In this document: positions 49,001 through 57,662 of the stretch, piece after piece
Layout of the letters: every line of letters starts with the position of its first letter
Position numbering within the stretch: the stretch's first letter is position 1
DNA from: Winslowiella arboricola
GTDB lineage: Bacteria > Pseudomonadota > Gammaproteobacteria > Enterobacterales > Enterobacteriaceae
Assembly (NCBI RefSeq): GCF_025527015.1
Contig: NZ_JAODIM010000043.1
Span: 124,001-188,000, forward strand
Reading direction: 5' to 3'
DNA length: 64,000 nt
Made by a program: the position numbers and the translations under genes
Notes under the pieces: generated by a model
What the model saw: the letters and a program-made list of their open reading frames with translations, nothing else
What the model was told of the DNA's origin: nothing
The model's database searches: none

Positions 49001-51659
49001 CGCGATTTTAAATACGGCCTGTACTATTTTTCCCCGTCTGGTTCAGTGGCGGATAGCCGACCGACGGCAGGAACAACATAAAGCGCTGATGCAAGCTTTA
49101 CTGAGCATCGCTGCTGAAGGGGTCAGTTACCTGCTAAACCAGCATGGCGCCAGAATGATTATCGGCATGATACATCAGGGGAAAAAAGCGGTCTCGATCC
49201 CTTATCATCAGTTGCCAGGCAGTTTTACGCTTAAAATTGAAGATTATGCGAAGCGCTTTTTCGCCGCATACAAAAACATTTTGATGCGTACAATGGATTT
49301 TTCGGAGATGACGCCTGCGCTGGGTGATGCGTACGAACTGCCTTATATCGACAGCAAAGCACCAGCCCCGGTGGAACTGATCAAAGATGAGATTGAAAAG
49401 TTCCCGGACTATATAAGACTGCAGATTAAAGAAAAAAAAGATCTGGTTTCACTGTTTAGCCATCGGGATAACATCCTGGAACATCTGCGTGTTTTCTTTA
49501 CCAGTCGTGGGCGCCGGACGGAAATAGGCACCCTGTTGAGCTGGGATAATTACCTTGACCCAAAACCCAGTGCGCACAATTTTATCCGCATTATATCTGC
49601 GGATCCAGAAATCGGTTCTGTCTATAGCGAAACCGAAAATATCTGTCTGGATTCCCACGCTACACCTGATCGGATTGAACATGTTATTACCGATGAAGAT
49701 ACCTGGCTGAATTCATTACACCGGGCGCCACGTTATCAAAATAAAGCCGTCGGTGTAAAATGGTTTGATGATATGACGCAGGCGCAAAACTGGTATCAGG
49801 CATTTATTGGCGGCCGCGGCGGCAGTATCAAAATGCTTAAACGCTATCTGAAGGTTCGCCCTGGCTGGTATCATCGGGCGATCACCGCTGATGTCTTAAA
49901 AAATCTCGACCGTCGCCAGTCAAATGTATTGCAGGATATCTATGCCATGCAGACTGATGAATCCCTTGAGGATGTGAAGATCCTGAATCTGGATAGCTTA
50001 AGCCTGAACCTCAGTTATCTTTATACGACCAGTTCGATCGCCGGGGTGGATCTGCTGGCAGAGGAGTTTGATCTGCTGGTGCGAAGAAATATCAGCAAGG
50101 TTGCGACGCCGTTCCCTGACCGTAATTTAAGGGTGGTTGCCACTGAATTAATGGGCGTGAGTAGTGACAATAATGGCAATGTGACCATAACCAATTATGC
50201 AGCGCCACGTGATGTGCTGCTGAATAATCAGCTGCAAAGCTGGTCGCCAGACAATATCACCGCAGCCGTGCGGCACTCTGTCAGCAGTATTCTTTATAAT
50301 CCGGCGATTGATCAGCAGCTGCTGCGGCAAAAACGGCACGGCAATAATACGCTGATGCAAAAACGTATTGAGCGACTGGAGAAAAATACACGATGGCTGA
50401 ATCAAAGTAGCGCGGGCGCCCGCGTACCGATGCTGCTGGGGATTGATCTCCGTAAGCTTGGCGCCACCAGCACCGTTAGCGACAACCTGTTACCCGCGAC
50501 TTTCCCGGCTGATGCTATCGCCATGGTCATCAGCCCGGCCAGCCAGAACGAAACGCTGGCGGAAATTATACAATCAATACGTGACAGGCCGTTGCCGGTA
50601 ACCCCTCTGTTAATTCAGGACAAACCTGAGTGGCGAAAAACGGTGGATCTGGCCTATCAGTATGCTTTATTTCCCGCGCAGGCTAATGCACGCCTGTCAT
50701 TAAGTAATGAGACAGAAAAATTCTGGTTACCGGTGATTGAGCTGCAACTGACCCATGAGCTGATTAACTTTGCTGCAGCGCAGCAGTTAAGGGAAGAGAC
50801 GCGCAGCGATAATTACGGCTATTTTATTGGCGAAGGGGCATTACGTATTGAAGATGCTGCGCAACTTAAGCGTATACAACCCGGTGCGCGATTAATCCTT
50901 CTTGACCAGACTGCCGGGCCAGGAAAACCGCCCATGTCACATGCCCTGATGCAGCTGGAAGATGGACAGGCCATTGGCGCCAATAATCAGCTTATCGGTG
51001 GCGGCAAAGGCTGGGAAATTGTCTGGCTGGAAACCGCGAACTGGGTCAGGGATGTCACTTATGGTTTTGTACTCGCTTACGATGATCATCTCTATAGTCT
51101 GCATATACAGACTTCGTCGCAAATACCACCGGTAAAACCCGTCGTGACGCCTGAATTACATAAAGATGCGGTTAAAGTGATTACTCTGGCGGAGCAGTAT
51201 ATTTCACAACCTGGCGCGATGATGGGTATCAACGCCTCATGGGAGGAAGTCCTGATGCTCTATTTACAAGCCGGGATGCTGAACCGCGAAAATTTTAATC
51301 GACTACAAAAAGAGACGCGCGAAGATCATTTTGCGCTTTATCTTGCCATCGGTTCTCAGCTGGTACGCAGCAAACAGGAATTATTAAATGCGCCGCCAGG
51401 TTCACGCCTGATATTTATGGAAAAGCCCGAGGCAGCTGACGACAAACCCTTGATGCGCCACTCTATGGTGGTGACCAGCTGGGGGACAGCGATTGGTGTC
51501 AGAAATCAGCCAATTGGCGGCGGTGAGGCATGGCAAAAAATAGCGCTAAATACGCTGAACGTCCTGCGCGATACCCGTCATGGGCTGGTGATCACGCAGG
51601 GGGAAAATAAGCTGTTATGTGTTATCGCGCCGCCTTTAACGGATGGCTTATTTAGCTGA
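46011..51659 (+). CDS. Very large toxin-like protein with duplicated C-terminal domain
   Basis: About 1,882 residues, no signal peptide. The first about 400 residues are helical and rich in Leu, Gln and Ala. The middle (about 530-950) has an order of motifs reminiscent of DUF6543 dermonecrotic-toxin-like N-terminal regions in pseudomonads. A hydrophobic segment (about 960-985, MLISFFSVPVAITSAS) may insert in a membrane. The last about 310 residues contain a tandem duplication: residues 1571-1700 and 1744-1875 share QKETR/REETR, PGSRLI/PGARLI, an H-x-h-h motif, AIG..NQ.IGGG..W and RD. It may be a host-directed or competitor-directed toxin. Start is unsure: ATG at 46011 and 46014 or TTG 46020, which has AAGGA at ideal spacing; ATG 45963 has no ribosome site. 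Confidence 0.8.
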   Translation: MMKLNEINQQLTDHTFLLAAPQLAAASNNTHPGLLKRVVNIATRLFAAPIPDQAQAWRQACELSFTRCQTAAEFVQSLRQRLGDASASHLMQPDAQHPAYWLPAIIEPALSSEQLRQLASYALNLPQLNLAWIERNRPALYNLLVDEISQAAANRQTDIIAMLLPQLLRLPAVLNSLSRLHPLLPVALWATQLLWQIQQQGVLNALGSELKMQLHHWLMRLDGAQPAADSLRSALSDKQLWGMVNTWLEKHLSLTGDTAESIAPQPEPAAALAVVAAHQWQVNSAINMAAQQNHALQLQIESCYELLKLQTRPVDIVVSCAPQPGNSSLNTSTGQGAQLTRSLVLGERGEMYTRLQLDSGEAPMLLQGVTIPAQTRPQALQLLAGPDDRITLLPVSAAAPGDDQLAALVIKGGQQQLTQSGFVTRKLQAVSNILQPAASGWGYQLSSTLSAVASWLLTPGKADRPSAWPLPGLSAAEFTTATTTLQLAEAANASRGETSVDDLMESLCFKYPDQLERYPDVVISQVRQRATREVLDSEVPLAQALQLLDEAELNNPQLLLNFHPGWSKHLADDIHHHLSGKVWPAYNDTAPMAWDEPQNQWAAWQLGVGLGRLSLENMGAITRQIRLPIWDAQNWIRHKISTIVTLYGADPNLLKADTKVKIYLRMPSVLNRQHMPVNATYDGTLQPLLNEDGGDWTLQDIFTDAYKRGPVRPESMLIEFPASVNDALKKEILDINLQAMFMQELQQAFADNNIRKGMLSLYETLFNHALERVWQQHRANNIPFTAASLRDAIKKGEFYQLSWFGHRLHNLVFIAVEKNESDNGIILSLWDDRIFTVKIDRLSAISFYEKKKAHELLALLEKSLPIDGREKAHNKSGIYDDSIIINTSGRYQVQFHGKAFIRKTWLKASEDQCVLQLLKTPWVEKDLLLNLAAGLNKDMNFLVLTDTEHRINTLIETFDTIGMLISFFSVPVAITSASGGVGTASKMLAQISSWRSSAILNTACTIFPRLVQWRIADRRQEQHKALMQALLSIAAEGVSYLLNQHGARMIIGMIHQGKKAVSIPYHQLPGSFTLKIEDYAKRFFAAYKNILMRTMDFSEMTPALGDAYELPYIDSKAPAPVELIKDEIEKFPDYIRLQIKEKKDLVSLFSHRDNILEHLRVFFTSRGRRTEIGTLLSWDNYLDPKPSAHNFIRIISADPEIGSVYSETENICLDSHATPDRIEHVITDEDTWLNSLHRAPRYQNKAVGVKWFDDMTQAQNWYQAFIGGRGGSIKMLKRYLKVRPGWYHRAITADVLKNLDRRQSNVLQDIYAMQTDESLEDVKILNLDSLSLNLSYLYTTSSIAGVDLLAEEFDLLVRRNISKVATPFPDRNLRVVATELMGVSSDNNGNVTITNYAAPRDVLLNNQLQSWSPDNITAAVRHSVSSILYNPAIDQQLLRQKRHGNNTLMQKRIERLEKNTRWLNQSSAGARVPMLLGIDLRKLGATSTVSDNLLPATFPADAIAMVISPASQNETLAEIIQSIRDRPLPVTPLLIQDKPEWRKTVDLAYQYALFPAQANARLSLSNETEKFWLPVIELQLTHELINFAAAQQLREETRSDNYGYFIGEGALRIEDAAQLKRIQPGARLILLDQTAGPGKPPMSHALMQLEDGQAIGANNQLIGGGKGWEIVWLETANWVRDVTYGFVLAYDDHLYSLHIQTSSQIPPVKPVVTPELHKDAVKVITLAEQYISQPGAMMGINASWEEVLMLYLQAGMLNRENFNRLQKETREDHFALYLAIGSQLVRSKQELLNAPPGSRLIFMEKPEAADDKPLMRHSMVVTSWGTAIGVRNQPIGGGEAWQKIALNTLNVLRDTRHGLVITQGENKLLCVIAPPLTDGLFS

Positions 51660-51981
51660 TCGCACCGGGAACCACATATTTCACTGTACCGATGAGTCCG
51701 GCATAACCTGTCTTATGTCGGAACCGGTGTCAGGAGAAACAAAATATTCAGGGTTACAGAACAATAATGTTGCGGCTGACCGGGTCGGGGCGGGATAAGT
51801 GCGCTCAACTTTCGGTCAGCCAGCAGGCGGCAACAGAATACTATTTTTTACTTTTTCAGATCACCCGGTTTGGCAGAAAAAATGGATTTTATCTTAAAAA
51901 TCAGTCTCTCATTTAATGCGGCCTGACTCTGGATTACGCTGAATATGCCTATAACGCATCAAATAATCAGGGGTTCAGACC
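51660..51981. other. Intergenic region upstream of rpfF with a long-loop inverted repeat
   Basis: 322 bases with no convincing gene. GGCTGACCG (51774-51782) and CGGTCAGCC (51813-51821) are perfect nine-base arms around a 30-base loop. This could be a terminator for the large upstream gene, an operator or an RNA element. The rpfF promoter must lie within it. Confidence 0.45.
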
Positions 51982-52848
51982 ATGACAGTAATTAACCAAG
52001 CAACATGCAGACTTTTTACCGAAGCCGGACATACCACTCAACTTGCTGCCTACTATGAGGAGGAACGCCGCACGATGTGGATGCTGTTAAGGGCGGAGCC
52101 AAGACCGTGCTTTAACCATGCACTAATTGAAGAAATTATGAATCTGAGTTACGCCGCTCAGCGCTCCGGTCTGCCGATTGATTTTTGGGTGACCGGCTCA
52201 CTGGTGCCATCGATGTTTAATGCGGGTGGCGATTTAAGCTTCTTTGTTGAAACGATAAAGAATGGACGGCGCGAAGCGTTGCGTTCTTATGCCCGTGCCT
52301 GCGTAGATTGCATCCATGCTGCTGCCAAAGGTTTTGATACCGGCGCGGTAACCATCGCGATGATTGAAGGCAGCGCGCTTGGCGGCGGCTTTGAAGCCGC
52401 ACTGGCCCATCATTTTATCCTCGCGCAAAATAACGCGCGGATGGGTTTCCCGGAAATTGCCTTTAATTTATTTCCGGGAATGGGAGGCTATTCGCTGGTG
52501 GCGCGCCGCTCGGGGATGAAACTGGCGGAGGAGTTAATTTGCGAAGGGGAGTCGCATACCGCCGAATGGTTTGAACAGCGTGGTCTGGTCGATCGTCTGT
52601 TCCAGCCCGGGGACGCCTATCGCGCCACCCGCACCCTGATTGATACGCTGAAACCCAAACTCAACGGCGTCAGGGCGATGCTTAAAGCGCGTCAGCGGGT
52701 ATTACAACTGACGCGTGCTGAACTGATGGATATCACTGAGGACTGGGTCGACTTTGCTTTTACACTGGAGCCGAAAGACCTGGCGTATATGGAACGGCTG
52801 GTGCAGTTGCAAAATCGGCACAGCTCACAACTGCGCAAAGCGGGTTAA
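51982..52848 (+). CDS. rpfF: RpfF-type diffusible signal factor synthase (crotonase family)
   Basis: A 288-residue crotonase-fold enzyme. RpfF proteins act as thioesterase and dehydratase on 3-hydroxyacyl-ACP to release cis-2-unsaturated fatty-acid signals (DSF, BDSF). The hallmark stretches are present: FNAGGDLSFF (about 79-88), SALGGGFEAALAHH with Glu138, and MGFPEIAFNLFPGMGGYS with Glu158. These correspond in spacing to the two catalytic Glu of Xanthomonas RpfF. The C-terminal ITEDWVDFAFTLEPKDLAYMERLVQLQNRHS pattern is also RpfF-like. It converges with pdeR/rpfR, stop codon against stop codon, which strongly supports this call over an ordinary enoyl-CoA hydratase. Confidence 0.9.
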   Translation: MTVINQATCRLFTEAGHTTQLAAYYEEERRTMWMLLRAEPRPCFNHALIEEIMNLSYAAQRSGLPIDFWVTGSLVPSMFNAGGDLSFFVETIKNGRREALRSYARACVDCIHAAAKGFDTGAVTIAMIEGSALGGGFEAALAHHFILAQNNARMGFPEIAFNLFPGMGGYSLVARRSGMKLAEELICEGESHTAEWFEQRGLVDRLFQPGDAYRATRTLIDTLKPKLNGVRAMLKARQRVLQLTRAELMDITEDWVDFAFTLEPKDLAYMERLVQLQNRHSSQLRKAG

Positions 52849-54834
52849 TTATTTTTTAACCTTATAATGGGCAAACCAGTGTTCGAATTCGCTTACGGGC
52901 ATTGGTTTCGCATAGTAGTAACCCTGGCGCTGGTCGACGCCACTGGCGATAACAAACTGCTCTTCAGCCGCGGTTTCGATACCTTCCGCAATCACCTGCA
53001 AATCCAGCGCTTTCGCCACCGCCACAATAGCGCGCACCAGCGACTGAGAAACCGCCTGATTATTGACGCCACGGACAAAACTCTGGTCGAGCTTGATGGC
53101 GTTGATTGGCACCCGCGCCAGCTGGGACAGTGAGGAGTAACCGGTGCCAAAATCATCCAGATGCACTTCTGCACCGAGATCCTGAAACTGCTGCATCAGA
53201 TTAAGCGCCTGCTGCTCATTCTCAATCAGGCAGCTTTCGGTCAGTTCAATATCTATCGGACAGCCGTTTAGCTTATTCTCCAGCAGCGCCTGACGCAGGT
53301 CGCAGTAGATACTTTGATCCATAAGCTGACGTGCAGAAACATTGACCGCCACGCGTAAATCAATGCCCTGTTTACGCCAGGCGACAATTTGCGCCACTAC
53401 CGACAGCATCACCCAGCGTCCCAGCGGCACAATCAGGCCTGACTCTTCGGCATAGGAGATAAAATCACCCGGTGGCACCAGCCCGCGCTCCGGTGATTGC
53501 CAGCGCACCAGGGCTTCGACGCTGCTGACCTTGCCATCTTTACCAATTTTCGGCTGATAGTGAACAACCAGCTGCTGATGCTCCAGTGCTTTGCGCAGAT
53601 TGGTATCCAGCCACAGATATTCAAATACCCGCTGATTCATTTCGGCAGAGAAAATACAGAATTTACCGCGCCCGGACTCTTTTGCTGTATACATCGCGGT
53701 ATCAGCATTACGCAGCAGACTTTCGCGGTCTTCGCCATGCTGCGGAGCGATGGCAATGCCGATTGAACAGCCGGTATACACCTCAATCAGGCCAACCCGG
53801 AACGGCTGTCGCAGACGTTCAATAATGCGCGTCGACATCGCTTCCAGCCCCTGCTGGCTGCTATTCTGCGCCTGCACGATAAACTCATCGCCGCCGAGGC
53901 GGCCGAGGGTTTGATCTTTATCCAGGCAACTGAGAATCGCCAGTGATACCGCCTGTAGCAGCTGGTCGCCAAACATATGGCCGTACGCGTCATTTACCTT
54001 TTTAAAATTATCGAGGTCAAGATAGACCACGCCAAGCTGGCTGTCATTGCGCTGTTCCAGCGACTGACTGATCAGCTGGTTAATGGCATTGCGGTTTGGC
54101 AGGCCGGTAATGGTATCGGTATTGGCGAGAATGCGCAGACGCTCCTGAGCGCGCCGCTCTTCGGTGATATCGGTACCGGAACAGATCAGGAAAATTTCGT
54201 TTTTGCCGCTGCCGCTATGGACAAATTTATTGCGGAACAGAAACAGCCGCTGCCCTTTTTTGGTCTTGATCCAGCGCTCAACTTCATATGAGCTGCCATT
54301 GCGAAAAAAACCGCTGATATTACGACGTGAAGCGATGGCTTCCTGTTTGGTCATAAACAGCTGAAACACATTGCGGCCAATCACTTCCTGCTCTTTCAGC
54401 CCGGTGTACTCCTCACTTAAACGGTTAAAGCGCTGAATATTGCCTTGCTGGTCAAGGATCACAATCACTGAATTCGCTTCGGATACCACCTGTTCAGCAA
54501 ACGAGAGTCCCAGTGTTAAATCGCGCGCCACCGATGAGGTATCGCCCCATGCCGATGCGGTGCCCGCCCATGTCGACTGATTCACCTTGCGTCCCACCAG
54601 ATGCATTGCCACCATCGTTCCGCGCAGGGAAACAGTGAGATTAACGCTGGAGGTAATCACCGTCATGCAACGTATCAGGCTGACCTGTGATGGCACCAGG
54701 GAAACGGCAAGATTGATTTCAGCATTTTCATCTTCGGCAAAGTTAAGTGCATCACTATCAGCAGAGAGATGCCAGTGAGGGCTGGAGGTACCAAAAAAGG
54801 TATAGAGCAACGTTTGCCCTTGTTCATCGGTCAT
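52849..54834 (-). CDS. pdeR: PdeR/RpfR: PAS-GGDEF-EAL c-di-GMP enzyme, probable DSF receptor
   Basis: A 661-residue protein, the length of E. coli PdeR (YciR). The N-terminal about 100 residues correspond to the RpfF-interaction region of RpfR homologues. A PAS domain (about 110-225) is followed by GGDEF at 314-318, with an intact GGDEF motif, and an EAL domain with EAL at 440-442 and the DDFGTGYSSL loop at 560-569. In Cronobacter and Burkholderia RpfR, DSF-type signal binding to PAS raises c-di-GMP hydrolysis, and RpfF binds the N-terminus. In E. coli PdeR controls csgD. The ATG was chosen for its GGGAGG site; a TTG two codons upstream is possible. Confidence 0.93.
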   Translation of the reverse strand: MTDEQGQTLLYTFFGTSSPHWHLSADSDALNFAEDENAEINLAVSLVPSQVSLIRCMTVITSSVNLTVSLRGTMVAMHLVGRKVNQSTWAGTASAWGDTSSVARDLTLGLSFAEQVVSEANSVIVILDQQGNIQRFNRLSEEYTGLKEQEVIGRNVFQLFMTKQEAIASRRNISGFFRNGSSYEVERWIKTKKGQRLFLFRNKFVHSGSGKNEIFLICSGTDITEERRAQERLRILANTDTITGLPNRNAINQLISQSLEQRNDSQLGVVYLDLDNFKKVNDAYGHMFGDQLLQAVSLAILSCLDKDQTLGRLGGDEFIVQAQNSSQQGLEAMSTRIIERLRQPFRVGLIEVYTGCSIGIAIAPQHGEDRESLLRNADTAMYTAKESGRGKFCIFSAEMNQRVFEYLWLDTNLRKALEHQQLVVHYQPKIGKDGKVSSVEALVRWQSPERGLVPPGDFISYAEESGLIVPLGRWVMLSVVAQIVAWRKQGIDLRVAVNVSARQLMDQSIYCDLRQALLENKLNGCPIDIELTESCLIENEQQALNLMQQFQDLGAEVHLDDFGTGYSSLSQLARVPINAIKLDQSFVRGVNNQAVSQSLVRAIVAVAKALDLQVIAEGIETAAEEQFVIASGVDQRQGYYYAKPMPVSEFEHWFAHYKVKK

Positions 54835-54952
54835 TAACAACGTCCTCCCGGGGGGTGCTCTGCAGGCAGTATCTTCTTATTTTAGCAACAGTATTCGGCA
54901 ATATGCAGAAGCACAAGCTGCAAACGAGATATATTTTTTTAAGCTGCAAATT

Positions 54953-54982
54953 AACCCGGCTGCAATGGTGCGCAGCCGGGTT
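54953..54982 (-). terminator. Hairpin downstream of ybdD
   Basis: AACCCGGCTGC and GCAGCCGGGTT form an 11-base stem, about 100 bases past ybdD on the minus strand, with some T downstream. It also lies upstream of pdeR and could isolate the two units. Confidence 0.5.
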
Positions 54983-55085
54983 AAAAGCGGTGAAAAGAAA
55001 GAGGGCGATCGGGATGATAAGAGCGGTGAGCATAAGCTGCATTGCCGTCTCTCACCGCGCTTAACCGATGTGTTTTAAGCCATAG

Positions 55086-55382
55086 CTAACACGGACATTT
55101 CCCCAGTTTGCCGCCTTTGGAGGGATAGCGTGCCTCCAGACAGTAGCGATGGAATTCGCGTTCACTCATCGCTGCGGTCAAAGGATGCTGCGCCTGCATA
55201 TGGCGCAGGTAATTCTGGTAATCCTGCACGCCGACCATCAAACGAAAACTTTGCGCCAGTCGTTTGCAAATCAGCCGAAGGGAAAGCGGCTCCGCTGGCT
55301 TTTCTGCTATCCATAGCGGGTGGCAGCGCCGCAGCTGTGGTACGCCGGTCAGTGGCCGGCGTGCATGAATGGCGTCAGACAT
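55086..55382 (-). CDS. YbdD/YjiX family protein
   Basis: A 98-residue protein of the YbdD/YjiX (DUF466) family, the usual small partner of CstA and BtsT transporters. Conserved parts are VGVQDYQNYLRHMQAQHP and SEREFHRYCLEARYPSKGGKLGKC. It is longer at the N-terminus than the 65-residue E. coli YbdD. The chosen ATG overlaps the end of cstA by eight bases, so translation is coupled. The frame from 55460 lies within cstA and is rejected. Role in the transporter is unknown. Confidence 0.85.
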   Translation of the reverse strand: MSDAIHARRPLTGVPQLRRCHPLWIAEKPAEPLSLRLICKRLAQSFRLMVGVQDYQNYLRHMQAQHPLTAAMSEREFHRYCLEARYPSKGGKLGKCPC

Positions 55383-57441
55383 GGCTGGCCTCCTTACGCA
55401 GTGAAATTTCAGCTTCATGGGTGGTGGGTTTATCACTGCGCAGCGCGCGGCGGATGACAAAAATGGCGGAAATCAGCATGGTAACCGCCACCAGCATAAA
55501 GAAGGCGCACAGTGCGGCGTTAATCTGGTTACTCAGCACGATGGTCTGCATATCGGCGACGCTTTTCGCCGGCGCGATCACCACGCCTTCGTTAATCCCT
55601 TTCGAAAACTTGTTCGCCTGCGCAAGGAAACCAATTGCCGGTTTTTCATGGAAAATTTTCTGCCAGCCAGCGGTCATTGAGGTGATAAACAGCCAGATGG
55701 TAGGGATGATCGTCACCCAGACATAACGCTGTTTCTTCATCTTAAACAGCACTACCGTACCGAGGATCAGTGCCATTGAGGCCAGCATCTGGTTGCCAAT
55801 ACCAAACAGCGGCCACAGGGTATTGATGCCGCCCAGCGGATCGATCACCCCCTGGTAGACAAAGAATCCCCAGGCGGCGACGGCGACGGAGGTTCCGGCC
55901 ATATTCCCCAGCCACGAGCGGTTATTTGCCAGTGAAGGCACCACGGTACCAACCAGATCCTGCACCATAAAACGACAGGCGCGGGTACCGGCATCCACCG
56001 CGGTCAGAATAAACAGCGCTTCAAACAGAATAGCGAAGTGATACCAGAAGGCCATCATCGCCCGGCTGTTAAATACCTCGGTAATAATATGCGCCATGCC
56101 TACCGCAAAGGTTGGCGCGCCGCCAGCGCGTGACAGCACCGACTGTTCGCCAACATCGCGGGCGACGGCGGCCAGCATTTCCGGGGTGACCACAAAGCCC
56201 CAGCTGTTGATCATCTGCGAGGCGCTTTCCACGGTAGTGCCAATCAGCGCCGCCGGTGAGTTCATGGCGAAATAGATCCCCGGCTCGATCACCGAGGCGC
56301 AGATCAGCGCCATAATCGCCACAAATGACTCCATCAGCATCGCGCCGTAGCCAATAAAGCGGATATGGCTTTCACGCTCCACCAGTTTCGGTGTGGTACC
56401 GCTGGAGACCAGCGCATGGAAGCCGGAGATGGCGCCGCAGGCGATAGTAATAAACAGGAAAGGAAACAGCGCGCCGGAGAACACCGGGCCGCTGCCATCG
56501 ATAAAACGCGATACCGCAGGCATCTTCATCTCCGGCATGGCGAACACAATGCCGATGGCGAGGCCGATAATCACGCCGATTTTCAGGAAGGTGGAGAGGT
56601 AGTCACGCGGCGCCAGCAGCAGCCACACCGGCAATACCGAGGCGACAAAACCGTAAATCACCAGCACCCAGGTCAGCGAGGTGCCTTTCAGGGTAAAGAA
56701 AGGGCCCCAGTAGGGATGCTGGGCGATATCGCCGCCATAGATAATTGCCGCCATCATCAGTACAAAGCCGATAATCGACACTTCAGCAATTTTCCCCGGA
56801 CGCAGGAAGCGCATATAGACGCCCATAAACAGCGCGATCGGGATGGTGGCGGCTATGGTAAACAGCCCCCATGGACTGTCTGCCAGCGCTTTTACCACTA
56901 CCAGCGCCAGCGCGGAAAGGATAATAATCATTACGCCCAGCGCGCCAAGCATGGTGACCACGCCGGCAAAAGCGCCCAGCTCCTGCCTGGCCATCTCACC
57001 GAGTGAGCGACCATCGCGGCGGGTGGAGATAAACAGAATCAGGAAATCCTGTACCGCGCCCGCCAGCATGACGCCAACCAGAATCCAGATGGTGCCCGGT
57101 AAAAAGCCCATCTGGGCAGCCAGGATCGGGCCGACCAGCGGCCCGGCGCCAGCGATAGCGGCAAAGTGGTGACCGAACAGCACCCATTTATTGGTTGGCA
57201 CATAGTCCAGCCCGTCATTATGGCGTTCGGCAGGGGTACGGCGGCGGTCATCCAGTTCAAAAATATTGCGGGCGATAAACAGGCTGTAGAAACGGTAAGC
57301 GATGCTGTAACAGGCGACCGAAGCCACCACCAGCCAGACGGCATTGACGTGTTCGCCGCGACTGAGCGCCAGCATGCCGAAGGCAAAGGCACCGATTAAC
57401 GCCACCGCTAACCAGATAATTCCGGTCTTGACGTTTTTCAT
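55375..57441 (-). CDS. cstA: CstA-family carbon-starvation transporter
   Basis: A 688-residue inner-membrane protein with about 16 to 18 helices, of the CstA/BtsT family of pyruvate (and possibly peptide) symporters. Signature stretches are DGLDYVPTNKWVLFGHHFAAIAGAGPLVGP, DFLILFISTRRDGRSLGE, and ISGFHALVSSGTTPKL. CstA and BtsT differ little, so the symbol is provisional. E. coli cstA needs CRP; TGTGATAAATATACACA at 57602-57618 is a weak CRP-like palindrome with spacing one base too long. I chose the ATG giving MKNVKTGI, 17 codons after the first possible start. Confidence 0.88.
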   Translation of the reverse strand: MKNVKTGIIWLAVALIGAFAFGMLALSRGEHVNAVWLVVASVACYSIAYRFYSLFIARNIFELDDRRRTPAERHNDGLDYVPTNKWVLFGHHFAAIAGAGPLVGPILAAQMGFLPGTIWILVGVMLAGAVQDFLILFISTRRDGRSLGEMARQELGAFAGVVTMLGALGVMIIILSALALVVVKALADSPWGLFTIAATIPIALFMGVYMRFLRPGKIAEVSIIGFVLMMAAIIYGGDIAQHPYWGPFFTLKGTSLTWVLVIYGFVASVLPVWLLLAPRDYLSTFLKIGVIIGLAIGIVFAMPEMKMPAVSRFIDGSGPVFSGALFPFLFITIACGAISGFHALVSSGTTPKLVERESHIRFIGYGAMLMESFVAIMALICASVIEPGIYFAMNSPAALIGTTVESASQMINSWGFVVTPEMLAAVARDVGEQSVLSRAGGAPTFAVGMAHIITEVFNSRAMMAFWYHFAILFEALFILTAVDAGTRACRFMVQDLVGTVVPSLANNRSWLGNMAGTSVAVAAWGFFVYQGVIDPLGGINTLWPLFGIGNQMLASMALILGTVVLFKMKKQRYVWVTIIPTIWLFITSMTAGWQKIFHEKPAIGFLAQANKFSKGINEGVVIAPAKSVADMQTIVLSNQINAALCAFFMLVAVTMLISAIFVIRRALRSDKPTTHEAEISLRKEASHV

Positions 57442-57662
57442 CACAGAACTCCTTGTTGGTCCAGAGGGAAGGCTCAGGGTGAGCAACAAGTTAAAAGTAA
57501 TGTAATTGTTTGTTTAAGAAAGTTAACCGCAGGAAAACTGTGAACTCTCAGGCGTTTTAATCATGGCCGTAGTGAAAACAAGGGTATGGGGTTTGGGATT
57601 ATGTGATAAATATACACAAGAGGGAAACTGTAACGATAATATATAACTTATTGTTTTGTAAG

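Noticed and set aside
50721-51640. Papain-like cysteine protease activity in the duplicated C-terminal domain
   Set aside because: The H-x-h-h motif is suggestive, but neither repeat has a cysteine that could be the nucleophile.
46011-51659. AvrE/DspE-type type III effector
   Set aside because: Size is similar, but it lacks the Ser/Gly-rich N-terminus, the beta-propeller-like repeats and the C-terminal motifs of DspE as I recall them. No hrp-box was seen upstream.
51982-52848. Ordinary enoyl-CoA hydratase
   Set aside because: Spacing of the two Glu motifs, the C-terminal pattern and the adjoining RpfR-type gene all favour RpfF.
57602-57618. CRP site for cstA
   Set aside because: The TGTG...CACA dyad has a spacing one base longer than the CRP consensus, so I only mention it under cstA.
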